Below are positions 25,887 through 36,004 of a stretch of DNA of 64,000 nucleotides, piece after piece. Source of the stretch: Streptomyces sp. NBC_00414 (GTDB lineage Bacteria; Actinomycetota; Actinomycetes; Streptomycetales; Streptomycetaceae). The stretch is from contig NZ_CP107935.1 of assembly GCF_036038375.1 (NCBI RefSeq), positions 3,348,001 to 3,412,000 on the forward strand, in the 5' to 3' direction. The notes below the pieces were generated by a model. It saw nothing but the letters and a program-made list of their open reading frames with translations. It did no database searches and was not told the DNA's origin. Each line of letters opens with the position of its first letter. Positions within the stretch are counted from its first letter, which is position 1. Position numbers and translations under genes: made by a program.

Positions 25887-27476
25887 TCAGACCAGGTTGA
25901 CCGAGCGGGCCTGGGTCGCGCCGATTTCTTCCGCCAGCTCCGTCAGGACCGGCTGCGGCACCGTGTCGTCCACCGTGAGGACGGCCAGCGCCTCGCCCCC
26001 GACGTCCGCACGGGCGACCTGCATACCGGCGATGTTGATACCGGCCTCGCCGAGGATCCGGCCGAGCGTGCCGACGACACCGGGACGGTCGGTGTAGTTG
26101 AGGACGACCATGTGATCGGCGAGCGCCAGATCCACGTCGTACTCACCGACGGCGACGATCTTCTGGTGGTGCTTGGGACCGGCGAGCGTTCCGGAGACCG
26201 AGACCTCCTGGCCGTCACTGAGGGTGCCGCGCACGGTGACCACGTTCCGGTGGTCCGTGGACTCCGAGCTGGTGGTCAGCCGTACCTCGACGCCACGCTC
26301 CTGCGCGAACAGCGGGGCGTTCACGTACGACACGGTCTCGTCGACGACGTCCTCGAAGACACCCTTGAGCGCGGAGAGTTCGAGCACCTTGACGTCGTGC
26401 TGGGTGATCTCGCCGTACACCTCGACGTCGAGACGGACCGCGACCTCGCCCGCGAGCGCGGTGAAGATGCGGCCGAGCTTCTCGGCGAGCGGCAGACCGG
26501 GCTTGACGTCCTCGGCGATGACTCCGCCCTGGACGTTCACCGCGTCCGGGACCAGCTCACCGGCGAGGGCGAGGCGCACCGAGCGGGCGACGGCGATGCC
26601 GGCCTTCTCCTGCGCCTCGTCCGTGGAGGCGCCGAGGTGCGGGGTGCAGACGACCTGGTCGAGCTCGAAGAGCGGGGAGTCCGTGCAGGGCTCCTTCGCG
26701 TACACGTCGAGGCCGGCGCCGGCGACCCGGCCCTCCTTGAGCGCCGAGTACAGCGCGACCTCGTCGACGATCCCGCCGCGCGCGGCGTTGACGATCCGCA
26801 CCGACGGCTTGACCTTGTGCAGCGCCTCGTCGCCGATGAGACCGAGGGTCTCGGGCGTCTTCGGCAGGTGGACGGTGATGAAGTCGGAGACTTCGAGCAG
26901 CTCGTCCAGCGAGAGGACCTTGACGCCCATCTGCGCGGCCCGCGCGGGCTGTACGTAGGGGTCGTAGGCGACGACCTTCATGCCGAAGGCCGACATGCGC
27001 TGGGCGACGAGCGCGCCGATGCGGCCCAGGCCCACGACACCGAGGGTCTTCTCCGCGAGCTCGACACCCGTGTACTTGCTGCGCTTCCACTCGCCGTTCT
27101 TCAGGGCCGTGTTGGCCTGCGGAATGTAGCGGGCGGTGGCGAGCAGCAGACCGCAGGCCAGCTCGGCCGCGGTCACGATGTTCGAGGTGGGGGCGTTGAC
27201 GACCATCACGCCGGCCTTGGTGGCGGCGGAGACGTCGACGTTGTCCAGGCCGACGCCGGCTCGTGCGACGACCTTCAGCTTCTTCGCGGCGGCGACGGCC
27301 TCGGCATCGACCTTCGTCGCGGAGCGGATCAGAATGGCGTCGACATCGGCGATGGCCGGCAGCAGTTCGGCGCGGTCCGCGCCGTTGCAGTGCCGGATCT
27401 CGAAGTCCGGGCCCAGTGCGTCGACGGTCGCGGGCGACAGCTCTTCAGCGATGAGTACGACAGGTTTCGAGCTCAC
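25887..27476 (-). CDS. serA: D-3-phosphoglycerate dehydrogenase
   Basis: A 529-residue enzyme that oxidises 3-phosphoglycerate to 3-phosphohydroxypyruvate, the first step of serine synthesis. It has the NAD-binding GVVGLGRIGALVA segment, the catalytic arginine, glutamate and histidine in the VNAARGGIVDE, GLDVYAKEP and CTPHLGASTDEAQ segments, an intervening substrate-binding domain and a C-terminal ACT domain (LNYTDRPGVVGTLGRILGE). This is the long actinobacterial form. The start is GTG (VSSKPVVLIAEELS), overlapping no other gene. It lies downstream of ilvC on the same strand with a terminator and 335 bases between. Confidence 0.97.
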   Translation of the reverse strand: MSSKPVVLIAEELSPATVDALGPDFEIRHCNGADRAELLPAIADVDAILIRSATKVDAEAVAAAKKLKVVARAGVGLDNVDVSAATKAGVMVVNAPTSNIVTAAELACGLLLATARYIPQANTALKNGEWKRSKYTGVELAEKTLGVVGLGRIGALVAQRMSAFGMKVVAYDPYVQPARAAQMGVKVLSLDELLEVSDFITVHLPKTPETLGLIGDEALHKVKPSVRIVNAARGGIVDEVALYSALKEGRVAGAGLDVYAKEPCTDSPLFELDQVVCTPHLGASTDEAQEKAGIAVARSVRLALAGELVPDAVNVQGGVIAEDVKPGLPLAEKLGRIFTALAGEVAVRLDVEVYGEITQHDVKVLELSALKGVFEDVVDETVSYVNAPLFAQERGVEVRLTTSSESTDHRNVVTVRGTLSDGQEVSVSGTLAGPKHHQKIVAVGEYDVDLALADHMVVLNYTDRPGVVGTLGRILGEAGINIAGMQVARADVGGEALAVLTVDDTVPQPVLTELAEEIGATQARSVNLV

Positions 27477-27811
27477 GTGAGTCCTCACAAGTCCATTGCG
27501 GACGGCCGTCCCGACGGCCGCAGGCGGTGAAGGATTGCCGCGTGGAAGACGCACGACGCTGTGGGCCCGACGCGTATGTAGTGCTGCAGTCTAGTGGCGA
27601 CGCGCCGTGTTCACGCGCCTCCGCAGAAGGATCACCCGCACGTGCAGGATCCAGCGTGCGCCCCACTCAGCCCCTGGGGGTCCCCCGCGCCCTTAAGGCT
27701 GTGGGGGGATTGAGGAGCGGGGTCCGGGGCAGAGCCCCGTGGCAGCACCTCAGGCATACAGGTACGGCCGTGGCACAGGGCAAACCCAGTACCACGGCCG
27801 AACCGACGGAG
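27477..27811. other. Intergenic region between serA and ilvC
   Basis: The 335 bases hold no supported gene. The serA promoter should lie in the part next to 27476. A GGGGTCCGGGGCAGAGCCCC-type sequence near 27718-27740 is a second example of the common Streptomyces intergenic hairpin family, and a terminator follows close to the ilvC stop. Confidence 0.6.
27765..27800 (-). terminator. Hairpin terminator after ilvC
   Basis: A 9-bp inverted repeat (CGGCCGTGG and CCACGGCCG) with an 18-base loop lies 12 bases beyond the ilvC stop. It has no clear T tract, as is common in Streptomyces. Confidence 0.6.
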
Positions 27812-28942
<1,131 letters not shown>

Positions 28943-29470
28943 TTACGCGGACCGGTCCAGCGCCCGCAGCGACCGGTCGGTGATCGAGCGGGAGCCGCGG
29001 CCGATGGCGATCGTGCCGGACTGGACGAGCTCCTTGATGCCGAACGGCTCCAGCATCTTGAGCATGGCCTCCAGCTTGTCGCTGCCGCCGGTCGCCTCGA
29101 TGGTGACGGCCTCCGGGGAGACGTCGACGGTCTTGGCGCGGAACAGCTGGACGATCTCGACGATCTGGGAACGCGTCTCGTTGTCGGCGCGCACCTTCAC
29201 CAGAACGAGTTCGCGCTGAACGGCCGCGCCCGATTCCAGCTCGACGATCTTCAGGACGTTGACGAGCTTGTTGAGCTGCTTCGTGACCTGTTCGAGCGGC
29301 AGCGCCTCGATCACGTTCACCACGATGGTGATGCGCGAGATGTCGGGGTGCTCGGTGACACCGACCGCCAGCGAGTCGATGTTGAAGCCGCGGCGGGAGA
29401 ACAGGGCGGTGATCCGCGCGAGGACACCGGGCTTGTTCTCCACCAGGACGGAGAGCGTGTGCTTGGACAT
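28943..29470 (-). CDS. ilvN: Acetolactate synthase small (regulatory) subunit
   Basis: A 175-residue regulatory subunit. The N-terminal ACT domain (HTLSVLVENKPGVLARITALFSR, with RGFNIDSLAVG following) binds valine for feedback inhibition, and the C-terminal domain contacts the catalytic subunit. The start MSKHTLSV lies 26 bases after the ilvB stop, so the two are co-transcribed. Length and sequence are typical for actinobacteria. Confidence 0.97.
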   Translation of the reverse strand: MSKHTLSVLVENKPGVLARITALFSRRGFNIDSLAVGVTEHPDISRITIVVNVIEALPLEQVTKQLNKLVNVLKIVELESGAAVQRELVLVKVRADNETRSQIVEIVQLFRAKTVDVSPEAVTIEATGGSDKLEAMLKMLEPFGIKELVQSGTIAIGRGSRSITDRSLRALDRSA

Positions 29471-29496
29471 GGGTCTGCTTCCTTTACCTACGGCTC

Positions 29497-31347
29497 TCAG
29501 TCGTCTTCGTTGTCGCCGAAGTCGGGGCGGACGTCCCGGGCGGCCAGGATCTCGTCGTTCGAGGTGCCGGCGGCGACCATCGGCCACACCATGGCGTCCT
29601 CGTGGACGATGAAGTCGATCACGACGGGCCGGTCGTTGATCGAGTTCGCCTCTTCGATGACCTTGTCCAGATCGTCCGGCGACTCACAGCGGATCGCGTA
29701 GCAGCCCATGGCCTCCGACAGCTTCACGAAGTCGGGGACGCGGGTGCCCGCGCTCGGCTGCTTGCCGTCGGCGCCGGGACCGGAGTGCAGCACGGTGTTG
29801 GAGTACCGCTGGTTGTAGAAGAGGCTCTGCCACTGGCGGACCATCCCGAGGGCGCCGTTGTTGATGATGGCGACCTTGATCGGGATGTTGTTCAGGGCGC
29901 AGGTGGTGAGTTCCTGATTGGTCATCTGGAAGCAGCCGTCGCCGTCGATCGCCCAGACCGTACGGTCCGGCACGCCGGCCTTGGCGCCCATCGCGGCCGG
30001 CACCGCGTACCCCATGGTCCCGGCGCCGCCGGAGTTCAGCCAGGTCGACGGCTTCTCGTACTCGATGAACTGCGCGGCCCACATCTGGTGCTGGCCGACG
30101 CCCGCCGTGAAGACCGTGCCCTCCGGGGCGAGCTGTCCGATGCGCTCGATGACCTTCTGCGGGGAGAGCGAGCCGTTGTCGGGCTGCTCGTAACCCAGCG
30201 GATACGTCTCGCGCCAGCGGTCGAGGTCCGTCCACCAGGCGGTGTAGTCGCCCGCGTGGCCCTCGCTGTGCTCCTTCTGCACGGCCTGGATCAGATCCGC
30301 GATGACCTCGCGGGCGTCTCCGACGATCGGCACGTCGGCGGCGCGGTTCTTGCCGATCTCGGCCGGGTCGATATCGGCGTGGACGATCTTCGCGTACGGG
30401 GCGAAGCTGTCCAGCTTGCCGGTGACGCGGTCGTCGAAGCGGGCTCCGAGGGCGACGATCAGGTCGGCCTTCTGCAGCGCGGTGACGGCGGTGACCGCAC
30501 CGTGCATGCCCGGCATTCCCACGTGCAGGCGGTGGCTGTCGGGGAATGCGCCGAGCGCCATCAGTGTGGTGGTGACGGGCGCTCCGGTGAGTTCTGCGAG
30601 GACCTTCAGTTCGGCGGTGGCACCCGACTTGATGACGCCGCCGCCGACGTAGAGGACGGGCCGCTTCGCCTGGGTGATCAGCCGGGCCGCCTCGCGGATC
30701 TGCTTGGCGTGCGGCTTGGTCACCGGGCGGTAGCCGGGCAGGTCCATGACCGGCGGCCAGGAGAAGGTGGTCCTGGCCTGGAGGATGTCCTTGGGGATGT
30801 CGACCAGGACCGGTCCCGGGCGGCCGCTGGAGGCGATGTGGAACGCCTGCGCGATCGCCTGGGGGATGTCCTCCGCCTTGGTGACCAGGAAACTGTGCTT
30901 GGTGATCGGCATGGTGATGCCGACGATGTCCGCCTCCTGGAAGGCGTCCGTACCGATCGCCTTGGACACGACCTGCCCGGTGATCGCGACCAGCGGCACG
31001 GAGTCCATGTGGGCGTCCGCGATCGGGGTGACCAGGTTGGTGGCGCCCGGCCCGGACGTCGCCATGCACACTCCGACCTTGCCGGTGGCCTGCGCGTATC
31101 CGGTGGCCGCGTGACCCGCGCCCTGCTCGTGGCGGACCAGCACGTGCCGCACCCGCTTGGAGTCCATCAGCGGGTCGTACGCCGGGAGGATGGTGCCGCC
31201 GGGAATGCCGAATACCGTCTCGGCCCCGACCTCCTCAAGAGAGCGGACGAGGGACTGTGCTCCCGTCACCTGCTCAGGGGCGGACTGCTGTCCTCCGGAA
31301 CGGGGCCGCGGCTGCGGGTGGTGGCCCCCGGTGGCCTGCTCGGTCAT
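29497..31347 (-). CDS. ilvB: Acetolactate synthase large (catalytic) subunit
   Basis: A 616-residue thiamine diphosphate enzyme that condenses pyruvate with pyruvate or 2-oxobutyrate. It carries the catalytic glutamate in [19 protein letters not shown], the FAD-binding middle domain and the TPP/magnesium motif [14 protein letters not shown] near residue 480. The start at MTEQATGG is preferred over an ATG two codons earlier because the GAGAAG site is better spaced. The gene is preceded by a leader peptide gene and an attenuator, so its expression should respond to charging of branched-chain tRNAs. Confidence 0.96.
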   Translation of the reverse strand: MTEQATGGHHPQPRPRSGGQQSAPEQVTGAQSLVRSLEEVGAETVFGIPGGTILPAYDPLMDSKRVRHVLVRHEQGAGHAATGYAQATGKVGVCMATSGPGATNLVTPIADAHMDSVPLVAITGQVVSKAIGTDAFQEADIVGITMPITKHSFLVTKAEDIPQAIAQAFHIASSGRPGPVLVDIPKDILQARTTFSWPPVMDLPGYRPVTKPHAKQIREAARLITQAKRPVLYVGGGVIKSGATAELKVLAELTGAPVTTTLMALGAFPDSHRLHVGMPGMHGAVTAVTALQKADLIVALGARFDDRVTGKLDSFAPYAKIVHADIDPAEIGKNRAADVPIVGDAREVIADLIQAVQKEHSEGHAGDYTAWWTDLDRWRETYPLGYEQPDNGSLSPQKVIERIGQLAPEGTVFTAGVGQHQMWAAQFIEYEKPSTWLNSGGAGTMGYAVPAAMGAKAGVPDRTVWAIDGDGCFQMTNQELTTCALNNIPIKVAIINNGALGMVRQWQSLFYNQRYSNTVLHSGPGADGKQPSAGTRVPDFVKLSEAMGCYAIRCESPDDLDKVIEEANSINDRPVVIDFIVHEDAMVWPMVAAGTSNDEILAARDVRPDFGDNEDD

Positions 31348-31426
31348 CGGCATTCTCTTCTCGATGCTGAGGGTTTTTGCGAGTTTTATGCGGTGTGCGG
31401 TTACTGATCGACAGTCACTGGTGCAA

Positions 31427-31461
31427 CAAAAAACCCCTCGTGCCGTGAGGCAGGCGAGGGG
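31427..31461 (-). terminator. ilvB attenuator terminator
   Basis: A stem of CCCCTCG and CGAGGGG (31434-31440 and 31455-31461), loop region TGCCGTGAGGCAGG, is followed on the minus strand by TTTTTTGTT. This is the best Rho-independent terminator in the window and lies between the leader peptide gene and ilvB. Just before it, AGCGCGTCGG (31462-31471) is perfectly complementary to 31522-31531 within the leader coding region, giving a possible alternative fold. Confidence 0.88.
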
Positions 31462-31517
31462 AGCGCGTCGGGTGCGGTAGCGGGGACTTCCGGGTCATCG
31501 ATCCGGTGTTTCCCAGC

Positions 31518-31559
31518 TCAGCCGACGCGCTTTCCAAGTACGAGAATTCGGGTGCGCAT
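31518..31559 (-). CDS. ilvB leader peptide (branched-chain attenuator)
   Basis: A 13-residue open frame, MRTRILVLGKRVG, starts at ATG 31559 with a GGAGGG ribosome-binding site eight bases upstream. Four successive codons specify Ile, Leu, Val and Leu, the products of the downstream pathway. With the terminator 56 bases further on, this has the form of a ribosome-mediated attenuator. Stalling at these codons when branched-chain tRNAs are uncharged should favour read-through into ilvB. I recall similar leaders upstream of ilvB in other Streptomyces. Confidence 0.88.
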   Translation of the reverse strand: MRTRILVLGKRVG

Positions 31560-31592
31560 GGCACAGACCCTCCCCCCGGCACGCAGTGCGTG

Positions 31593-34500
31593 TCAAGTGG
31601 GTGGGACGGGAGTCTCATTATGTGAGCGGAGCGCGGTACCGGTTCCGTACCCTCCCGAGGCGATCCCTGACGCGTACGCACTGGTGCCCCCACCTGCGAA
31701 GACGCCGCTACCACCACCTCCAGCGAAGACGGGCTCGACGGGGCCGTGGGGCACGGCGTAGACGCCCGTGACGAGCGCCCGGCGCATTCGGTACTCGTCC
31801 AGCGGTCCGGAGAAGGCCACGCCCTGGCCGTGGGTGCAGCCCATCGAGCGCAGGGCGATGACCTGCTCGGGCAGATCCACGCCGTCGGCCACGGACTGCA
31901 GCCCCAGATCGTTGGCGATCCGCAGCAGTCCACTGGTGATCTTGTGCAGCCGGGCGGACTCGACGACGCCCTCGACCAGACCGCGGTCCAGTTTCAGTAC
32001 GTCGACGGGCAGGCGGCGCAGCGCGGTGATCGTCGCGTAGCCACTGCCGAAGCCTTCCAGGGCGATCCGGACACCGAGCCGCCTGAGCGCTTTCAGGCGG
32101 CGCTCCAGCTCGTCCAGGGAGACCTTGGGGTCCGTTTCGGCCAGTTCCACGATCAGGGCGCCCGAGGGCAGTCCGTGCCGGGTGAGCAGGGCCTCCACGG
32201 AACCCAGTGGCATGGAGCGGTCGAGGAGTCGGCGGGCGGTCATGCGGACGGCCACGGGCACCGCGTGCCCGGTGGCCGCGCGCTCGGCGGCCTGTTCGAC
32301 GGCCTCCTCCAGCATCCAGCGGCCGAGTTCGGCGGTGCGGTCGCTGTCCTCGGCGACCCGCAGGAACTCGGCGGGCGTGAACAGCACTCCCTGGGCCGAG
32401 CGCCAGCGTGCCTGCGCGGCCACCGCCGTGATCCGGCCGGTCTCCAGGGAGACCACGGGCTGGTGCAGCAGTGCGAACTCGCCGTCGTGCAGGGCGGCGC
32501 GCAGCCTGGTGGCCAGCTCCGCCTTCCGGACCACGTCCTGCTGCATCTGTGGCACGTACAACTCGACGCGGCCCTTGCCCGCCGCCTTCGCGCGGTACAT
32601 CGCCAGGTCGGCGTTGCGCAGCAGTTCGCCGGCGCCCAGGCCCGGCTCGGAGAAGGACACCCCGATGGAGGCGGCGACCCGGACATCGTTGCCGTCGATG
32701 AGGTACGGCTGCGACAGGGTCGTACGCAGCCGGTCGGCGAGTTCGAAGATGTGGCGCTCGCGCGCGGTGCGGTCGCGGGAGCCGTCACCGACGATCAGGG
32801 CCGCGAACTCGTCGCCGCCGAGCCGGGAGGCGGTGTCCCCCTTGCGGACCGCTTCCTGGAGCCTGCGGGCGGCCTGTACGAGCAGTTCGTCGCCGGCCTG
32901 GTGGCCGATGGTGTCGTTGACCGCCTTGAAGCCGTCGAGGTCGATGAAGAGCACGGCGGTGCCGCGGTCGGAGGAGCGGCGGCCGGAGAGCGCCTGTCCG
33001 ACGCGCTTGGTGAACAGGGCGCGGTTGGGCAGGTCGGTGAGCGGGTCGTGTTCGGCGTTGTGCTGCAACTGGGCCTGCAGGCGCACCCGCTCGGTCACGT
33101 CACGGCTGTTGAAGATGAGGCCGCCGTGGTGGCGGTTGACGGTCGACTCGACGTTGAGCCAGCCTCCTCCGCTCCCGGCGTCGCCCGAACGGGAGGTGCC
33201 CCCGCCTGACCTGAAGCGGCACTCTATGCGGGTGGTGGGTTCCTCCTCGGGATCGGCGGCGAGGAAGCGGCGCACTTCGTGCACCACGGAGCCCAGGTCC
33301 TCCGGGTGGATCAGCGTGGCGAGTTCGGAACCGACCAGTTCCTCGGCGGGGCGTCCGTAGACCCCGGCCGCGGCCGGGCTGACGTACCGGAGGATGCCGT
33401 TCGGTGCGGCGATCATGATGACGTCGCTGGAACCCTGCACCAGGGAGCGGAAGTGGTTCTCCTTCTGGGCCAGTTCCTGGGTGAGGGTGATGTTGTCGAT
33501 GAGCATGATGCCCTGGCGCACGACGAGGGCGAGCACGACCGTGCCCCCGGTGACGAGCACCACGCGGTCGACGCTGCGGCCGTTGAGCACGTTGTAGAGG
33601 ATCCCCAGCGTGCAGACGGCGGCGGCCAGGTAAGGAGTGAGCGCCGCCAGTGAACTGGTGATGGGCCGACTGACCGGATACCGACTGTGACCTCCTTCCT
33701 GGAGGGGCACGTGTGCCGGCTGTCCCTGCCGGGGCCCGGGCACGTAGCCGTACACCACGCGCGTGCGCCCCTCTTCTTCCATGTGTCCGTGTCGTTGCCC
33801 CACCCAGGGGGCGTAGGCCAGCAGCAGTGAGCCGGCGAACCAGCCGGCGTCGAGCAGTTGCCCTGAGCGGTAGTCGTTGTGGAGCAGTGGCGAGGTGAAC
33901 AGGGCGTCGCACATCACGGTCAGGGCCAGCGCCCCGATCGCGGTGTTCACCGCGGAGCGGTTCACCGCCGACCGCCTGAAGTGCAGTGCGAGCACCATGC
34001 TCACGAGAGCGATGTCGAGCAGCGGATACGCGAGCGACAGCGCGGTGTGGGGAACGCTCGGCCCCTCCGCCTTCGCCGCCTGGGCGAGCGCGAGACTCCA
34101 GGAGAGCGTGAGCAGCGAGCCGCCGATCAGCCAGGCGTCGAGGCCCAGACAGACCCACCCGGCCTTGCTCACCGGCCGTTTGGCGAGGACGAGCAGTCCC
34201 ACGATGGCCGGCGGCGCGAAGCACAGGAAGAACAGGTCGGCGTAGCTCGGACTGGGCACCGGGCTTTCCAGGACGACCTCGTACCAGCCCCAGACGAGGT
34301 TGCCCACCGCCGCCATCGCGGAGGAGAGCGAGAAGAGCAGCCATGCGGGTCGAAAGCGGCTGCGCCGGGTGCGGGCGCAGAGGAAGCAGGAGACGGCCGC
34401 GGTGGCGGCCGCCGCGCTCAGCCCGAAGTCGCCCATGATCAGGGCCAGTCGTGGTGAGCCCCAGCCGAGCGCGGAACCGACGGCGTATCCCGCGCACAGC

Positions 34501-34874
34501 AGGGCGAGCACGAGCTGCGGGACCATGCCCGACCCGCCCCCGGTGACCTGGCCGCGGGCCAGCACCGCCCCCGGGGAGCTCACTGTGTCTCTCCGGGCCG
34601 AGCCGCCCCCGAGTCCCTCTGGTCCCGGTGTGCCGGATGTGCGTGACGCTTGCGACCGCTCGGCCGGCGGTGGTGGTGGCCGCTGTGGCCGCATCTGCGC
34701 GCGGGTGGACACCAGGGTCGCCGTCGGCGACCCCGTCGCGTCGGATCGTTGGTCCATAGGCCGTGCATCGCCCGTCGCCCCCCTCGCTGTTGCTGTCTTT
34801 CGATCCCCGGCGCCGGATGGTGCGTGGCGCAGCCCCTGTCGGGACGATACACCAGTCTCGTCACTCAGGGACAT
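31593..34874 (-). CDS. Membrane PAS-GGDEF protein with degenerate EAL domain
   Basis: A 1,093-residue signalling protein. It has a disordered Pro/Arg/Ser N-terminus (to about 135), eight to nine membrane helices (about 136-470), a PAS domain with PAC segment, a GGDEF domain with intact RLGGDEFAAL near residue 686, and an EAL-like domain (about 790-1035). A Gly/Ser-rich tail ends the protein. The EAL signature is lost: VAAQARW replaces the usual xEALxRW, and EGFGSGYATI replaces DDFGTGYSSL. So diguanylate cyclase activity is likely and phosphodiesterase activity unlikely. The start MSLSDETG is chosen for its GAGGAACT site and because it avoids overlap with the next gene. I place it in the Streptomyces Cdg group but do not assign a letter. 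Confidence 0.88.
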   Translation of the reverse strand: MSLSDETGVSSRQGLRHAPSGAGDRKTATARGATGDARPMDQRSDATGSPTATLVSTRAQMRPQRPPPPPAERSQASRTSGTPGPEGLGGGSARRDTVSSPGAVLARGQVTGGGSGMVPQLVLALLCAGYAVGSALGWGSPRLALIMGDFGLSAAAATAAVSCFLCARTRRSRFRPAWLLFSLSSAMAAVGNLVWGWYEVVLESPVPSPSYADLFFLCFAPPAIVGLLVLAKRPVSKAGWVCLGLDAWLIGGSLLTLSWSLALAQAAKAEGPSVPHTALSLAYPLLDIALVSMVLALHFRRSAVNRSAVNTAIGALALTVMCDALFTSPLLHNDYRSGQLLDAGWFAGSLLLAYAPWVGQRHGHMEEEGRTRVVYGYVPGPRQGQPAHVPLQEGGHSRYPVSRPITSSLAALTPYLAAAVCTLGILYNVLNGRSVDRVVLVTGGTVVLALVVRQGIMLIDNITLTQELAQKENHFRSLVQGSSDVIMIAAPNGILRYVSPAAAGVYGRPAEELVGSELATLIHPEDLGSVVHEVRRFLAADPEEEPTTRIECRFRSGGGTSRSGDAGSGGGWLNVESTVNRHHGGLIFNSRDVTERVRLQAQLQHNAEHDPLTDLPNRALFTKRVGQALSGRRSSDRGTAVLFIDLDGFKAVNDTIGHQAGDELLVQAARRLQEAVRKGDTASRLGGDEFAALIVGDGSRDRTARERHIFELADRLRTTLSQPYLIDGNDVRVAASIGVSFSEPGLGAGELLRNADLAMYRAKAAGKGRVELYVPQMQQDVVRKAELATRLRAALHDGEFALLHQPVVSLETGRITAVAAQARWRSAQGVLFTPAEFLRVAEDSDRTAELGRWMLEEAVEQAAERAATGHAVPVAVRMTARRLLDRSMPLGSVEALLTRHGLPSGALIVELAETDPKVSLDELERRLKALRRLGVRIALEGFGSGYATITALRRLPVDVLKLDRGLVEGVVESARLHKITSGLLRIANDLGLQSVADGVDLPEQVIALRSMGCTHGQGVAFSGPLDEYRMRRALVTGVYAVPHGPVEPVFAGGGGSGVFAGGGTSAYASGIASGGYGTGTALRSHNETPVPPT

Positions 34875-34987
34875 AGTTCCTCTACGCTCCGTGACGACCA
34901 GCGGGGATATGGACACGGCGCGCATTCGAGGGACTGCGGAGGGTACCCGCGAGTGCCCTTCGTGCGCGCGGCCGGGAGCGAGGAGGA

Positions 34988-35929
34988 CTACGAGCCCGTC
35001 GTAAGGACCACGTTCTGCAGTGGCTCCCGGTTCACGAAACGGTTCAACTGGTCCACGAGAAGCCGCTGGGCCCGTGGGAAGAACGCGGAGGTCGGGCCGC
35101 CCACATGAGGGCTGATGAGCACGCCCGGCGCGTGCCACAGGGGGTGCCCCGGCGGCAGCGGTTCGGGGTCGGTGACGTCCAGCGCCGCCCGGAGCCGGCC
35201 GCTCTCCAGCTCGGCGAGGAGCGCCTTGGTGTCGACGACACCGCCGCGGGCCACGTTCACGAGGAGCGCCCCGTCCTTCATGCGGGCCAGGAAATCGGCG
35301 CCGGCCAGGCCTTTCGTCTGCTCGGTGAGGGGCGTGATGAGCACCACCACATCGGCTTCCGGGAGGAGCTCGGGCAGGGCGGTAATCGGATGCACGGGGC
35401 CGCGCGCGGTCTCACGTGCGGAGCGCGCGACGCGCGCCACCCGCGCGAGCTCGAACGGAGTGAGCCGGTCCTCGATGGCCGAGCCCACCGCTCCGTAGCC
35501 GACGATCAGAACGTTCTTGTCGGCGAGCGCGGGACGGAACCCCGACCGCCACTCCTCGCGGTCCTGCCCGCGGACGAAGTCGGGGATGCCGCGCAGCGAG
35601 GCGAGGATCAGGGTGAGGGTGAGTTCGGCGGTGCTCGCGTCGTGCACACCGCGCGCGTTGCACAACTGCACGCCTCTGGGCAGCAGTTCGAGTCCCGGCT
35701 GAACGTGGTCGATACCGGCCGACAGGGTCTGCACGACCTTCACGGAGGTCATGTCGGCCATGGGCCGCACGGAGATGTCGCCGCCCTTCATGTAGGGCAC
35801 GACGTAGAAGGCGCAGTCGGCGGGGTCGGCGGGAAAGTCCTCCTCGCCGTTCCAGTAGCGGTAGTCGGGGCCCGCGGGCAGGCCGTCGAGTTCGTCCGGG
35901 GGAAACGGGAGCCACACTTCGTACGTCAT
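34988..35929 (-). CDS. D-2-hydroxyacid dehydrogenase
   Basis: A 313-residue NAD(P)-dependent dehydrogenase of the phosphoglycerate/hydroxypyruvate family. The nucleotide motif is NVLIVGYGAVGSAIEDRL, followed by the arginine segment VNVARGGVVDT, the acidic ALDVTDPEPLPPGHPLW and the catalytic histidine in ISPHVGGP. The start is MTYEVWLPF. The physiological 2-oxo acid is unknown. It lies 113 bases upstream of the GGDEF protein gene on the same strand and diverges from the aldo/keto reductase. Confidence 0.92.
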   Translation of the reverse strand: MTYEVWLPFPPDELDGLPAGPDYRYWNGEEDFPADPADCAFYVVPYMKGGDISVRPMADMTSVKVVQTLSAGIDHVQPGLELLPRGVQLCNARGVHDASTAELTLTLILASLRGIPDFVRGQDREEWRSGFRPALADKNVLIVGYGAVGSAIEDRLTPFELARVARVARSARETARGPVHPITALPELLPEADVVVLITPLTEQTKGLAGADFLARMKDGALLVNVARGGVVDTKALLAELESGRLRAALDVTDPEPLPPGHPLWHAPGVLISPHVGGPTSAFFPRAQRLLVDQLNRFVNREPLQNVVLTTGS

Positions 35930-36004
35930 GGTCAGGAGGCTATGCGAAGCGCCCGTGGACGCAGAGGTTAGTTTGGGGTGCCAGTAGAGGGAGGGCACGG
36001 CCAC

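Noticed and set aside
34875..35138. N-terminal extension of the GGDEF protein
   Set aside because: It would overlap the D-2-hydroxyacid dehydrogenase gene in another frame, and the ATG at 34874 has a good ribosome-binding site.
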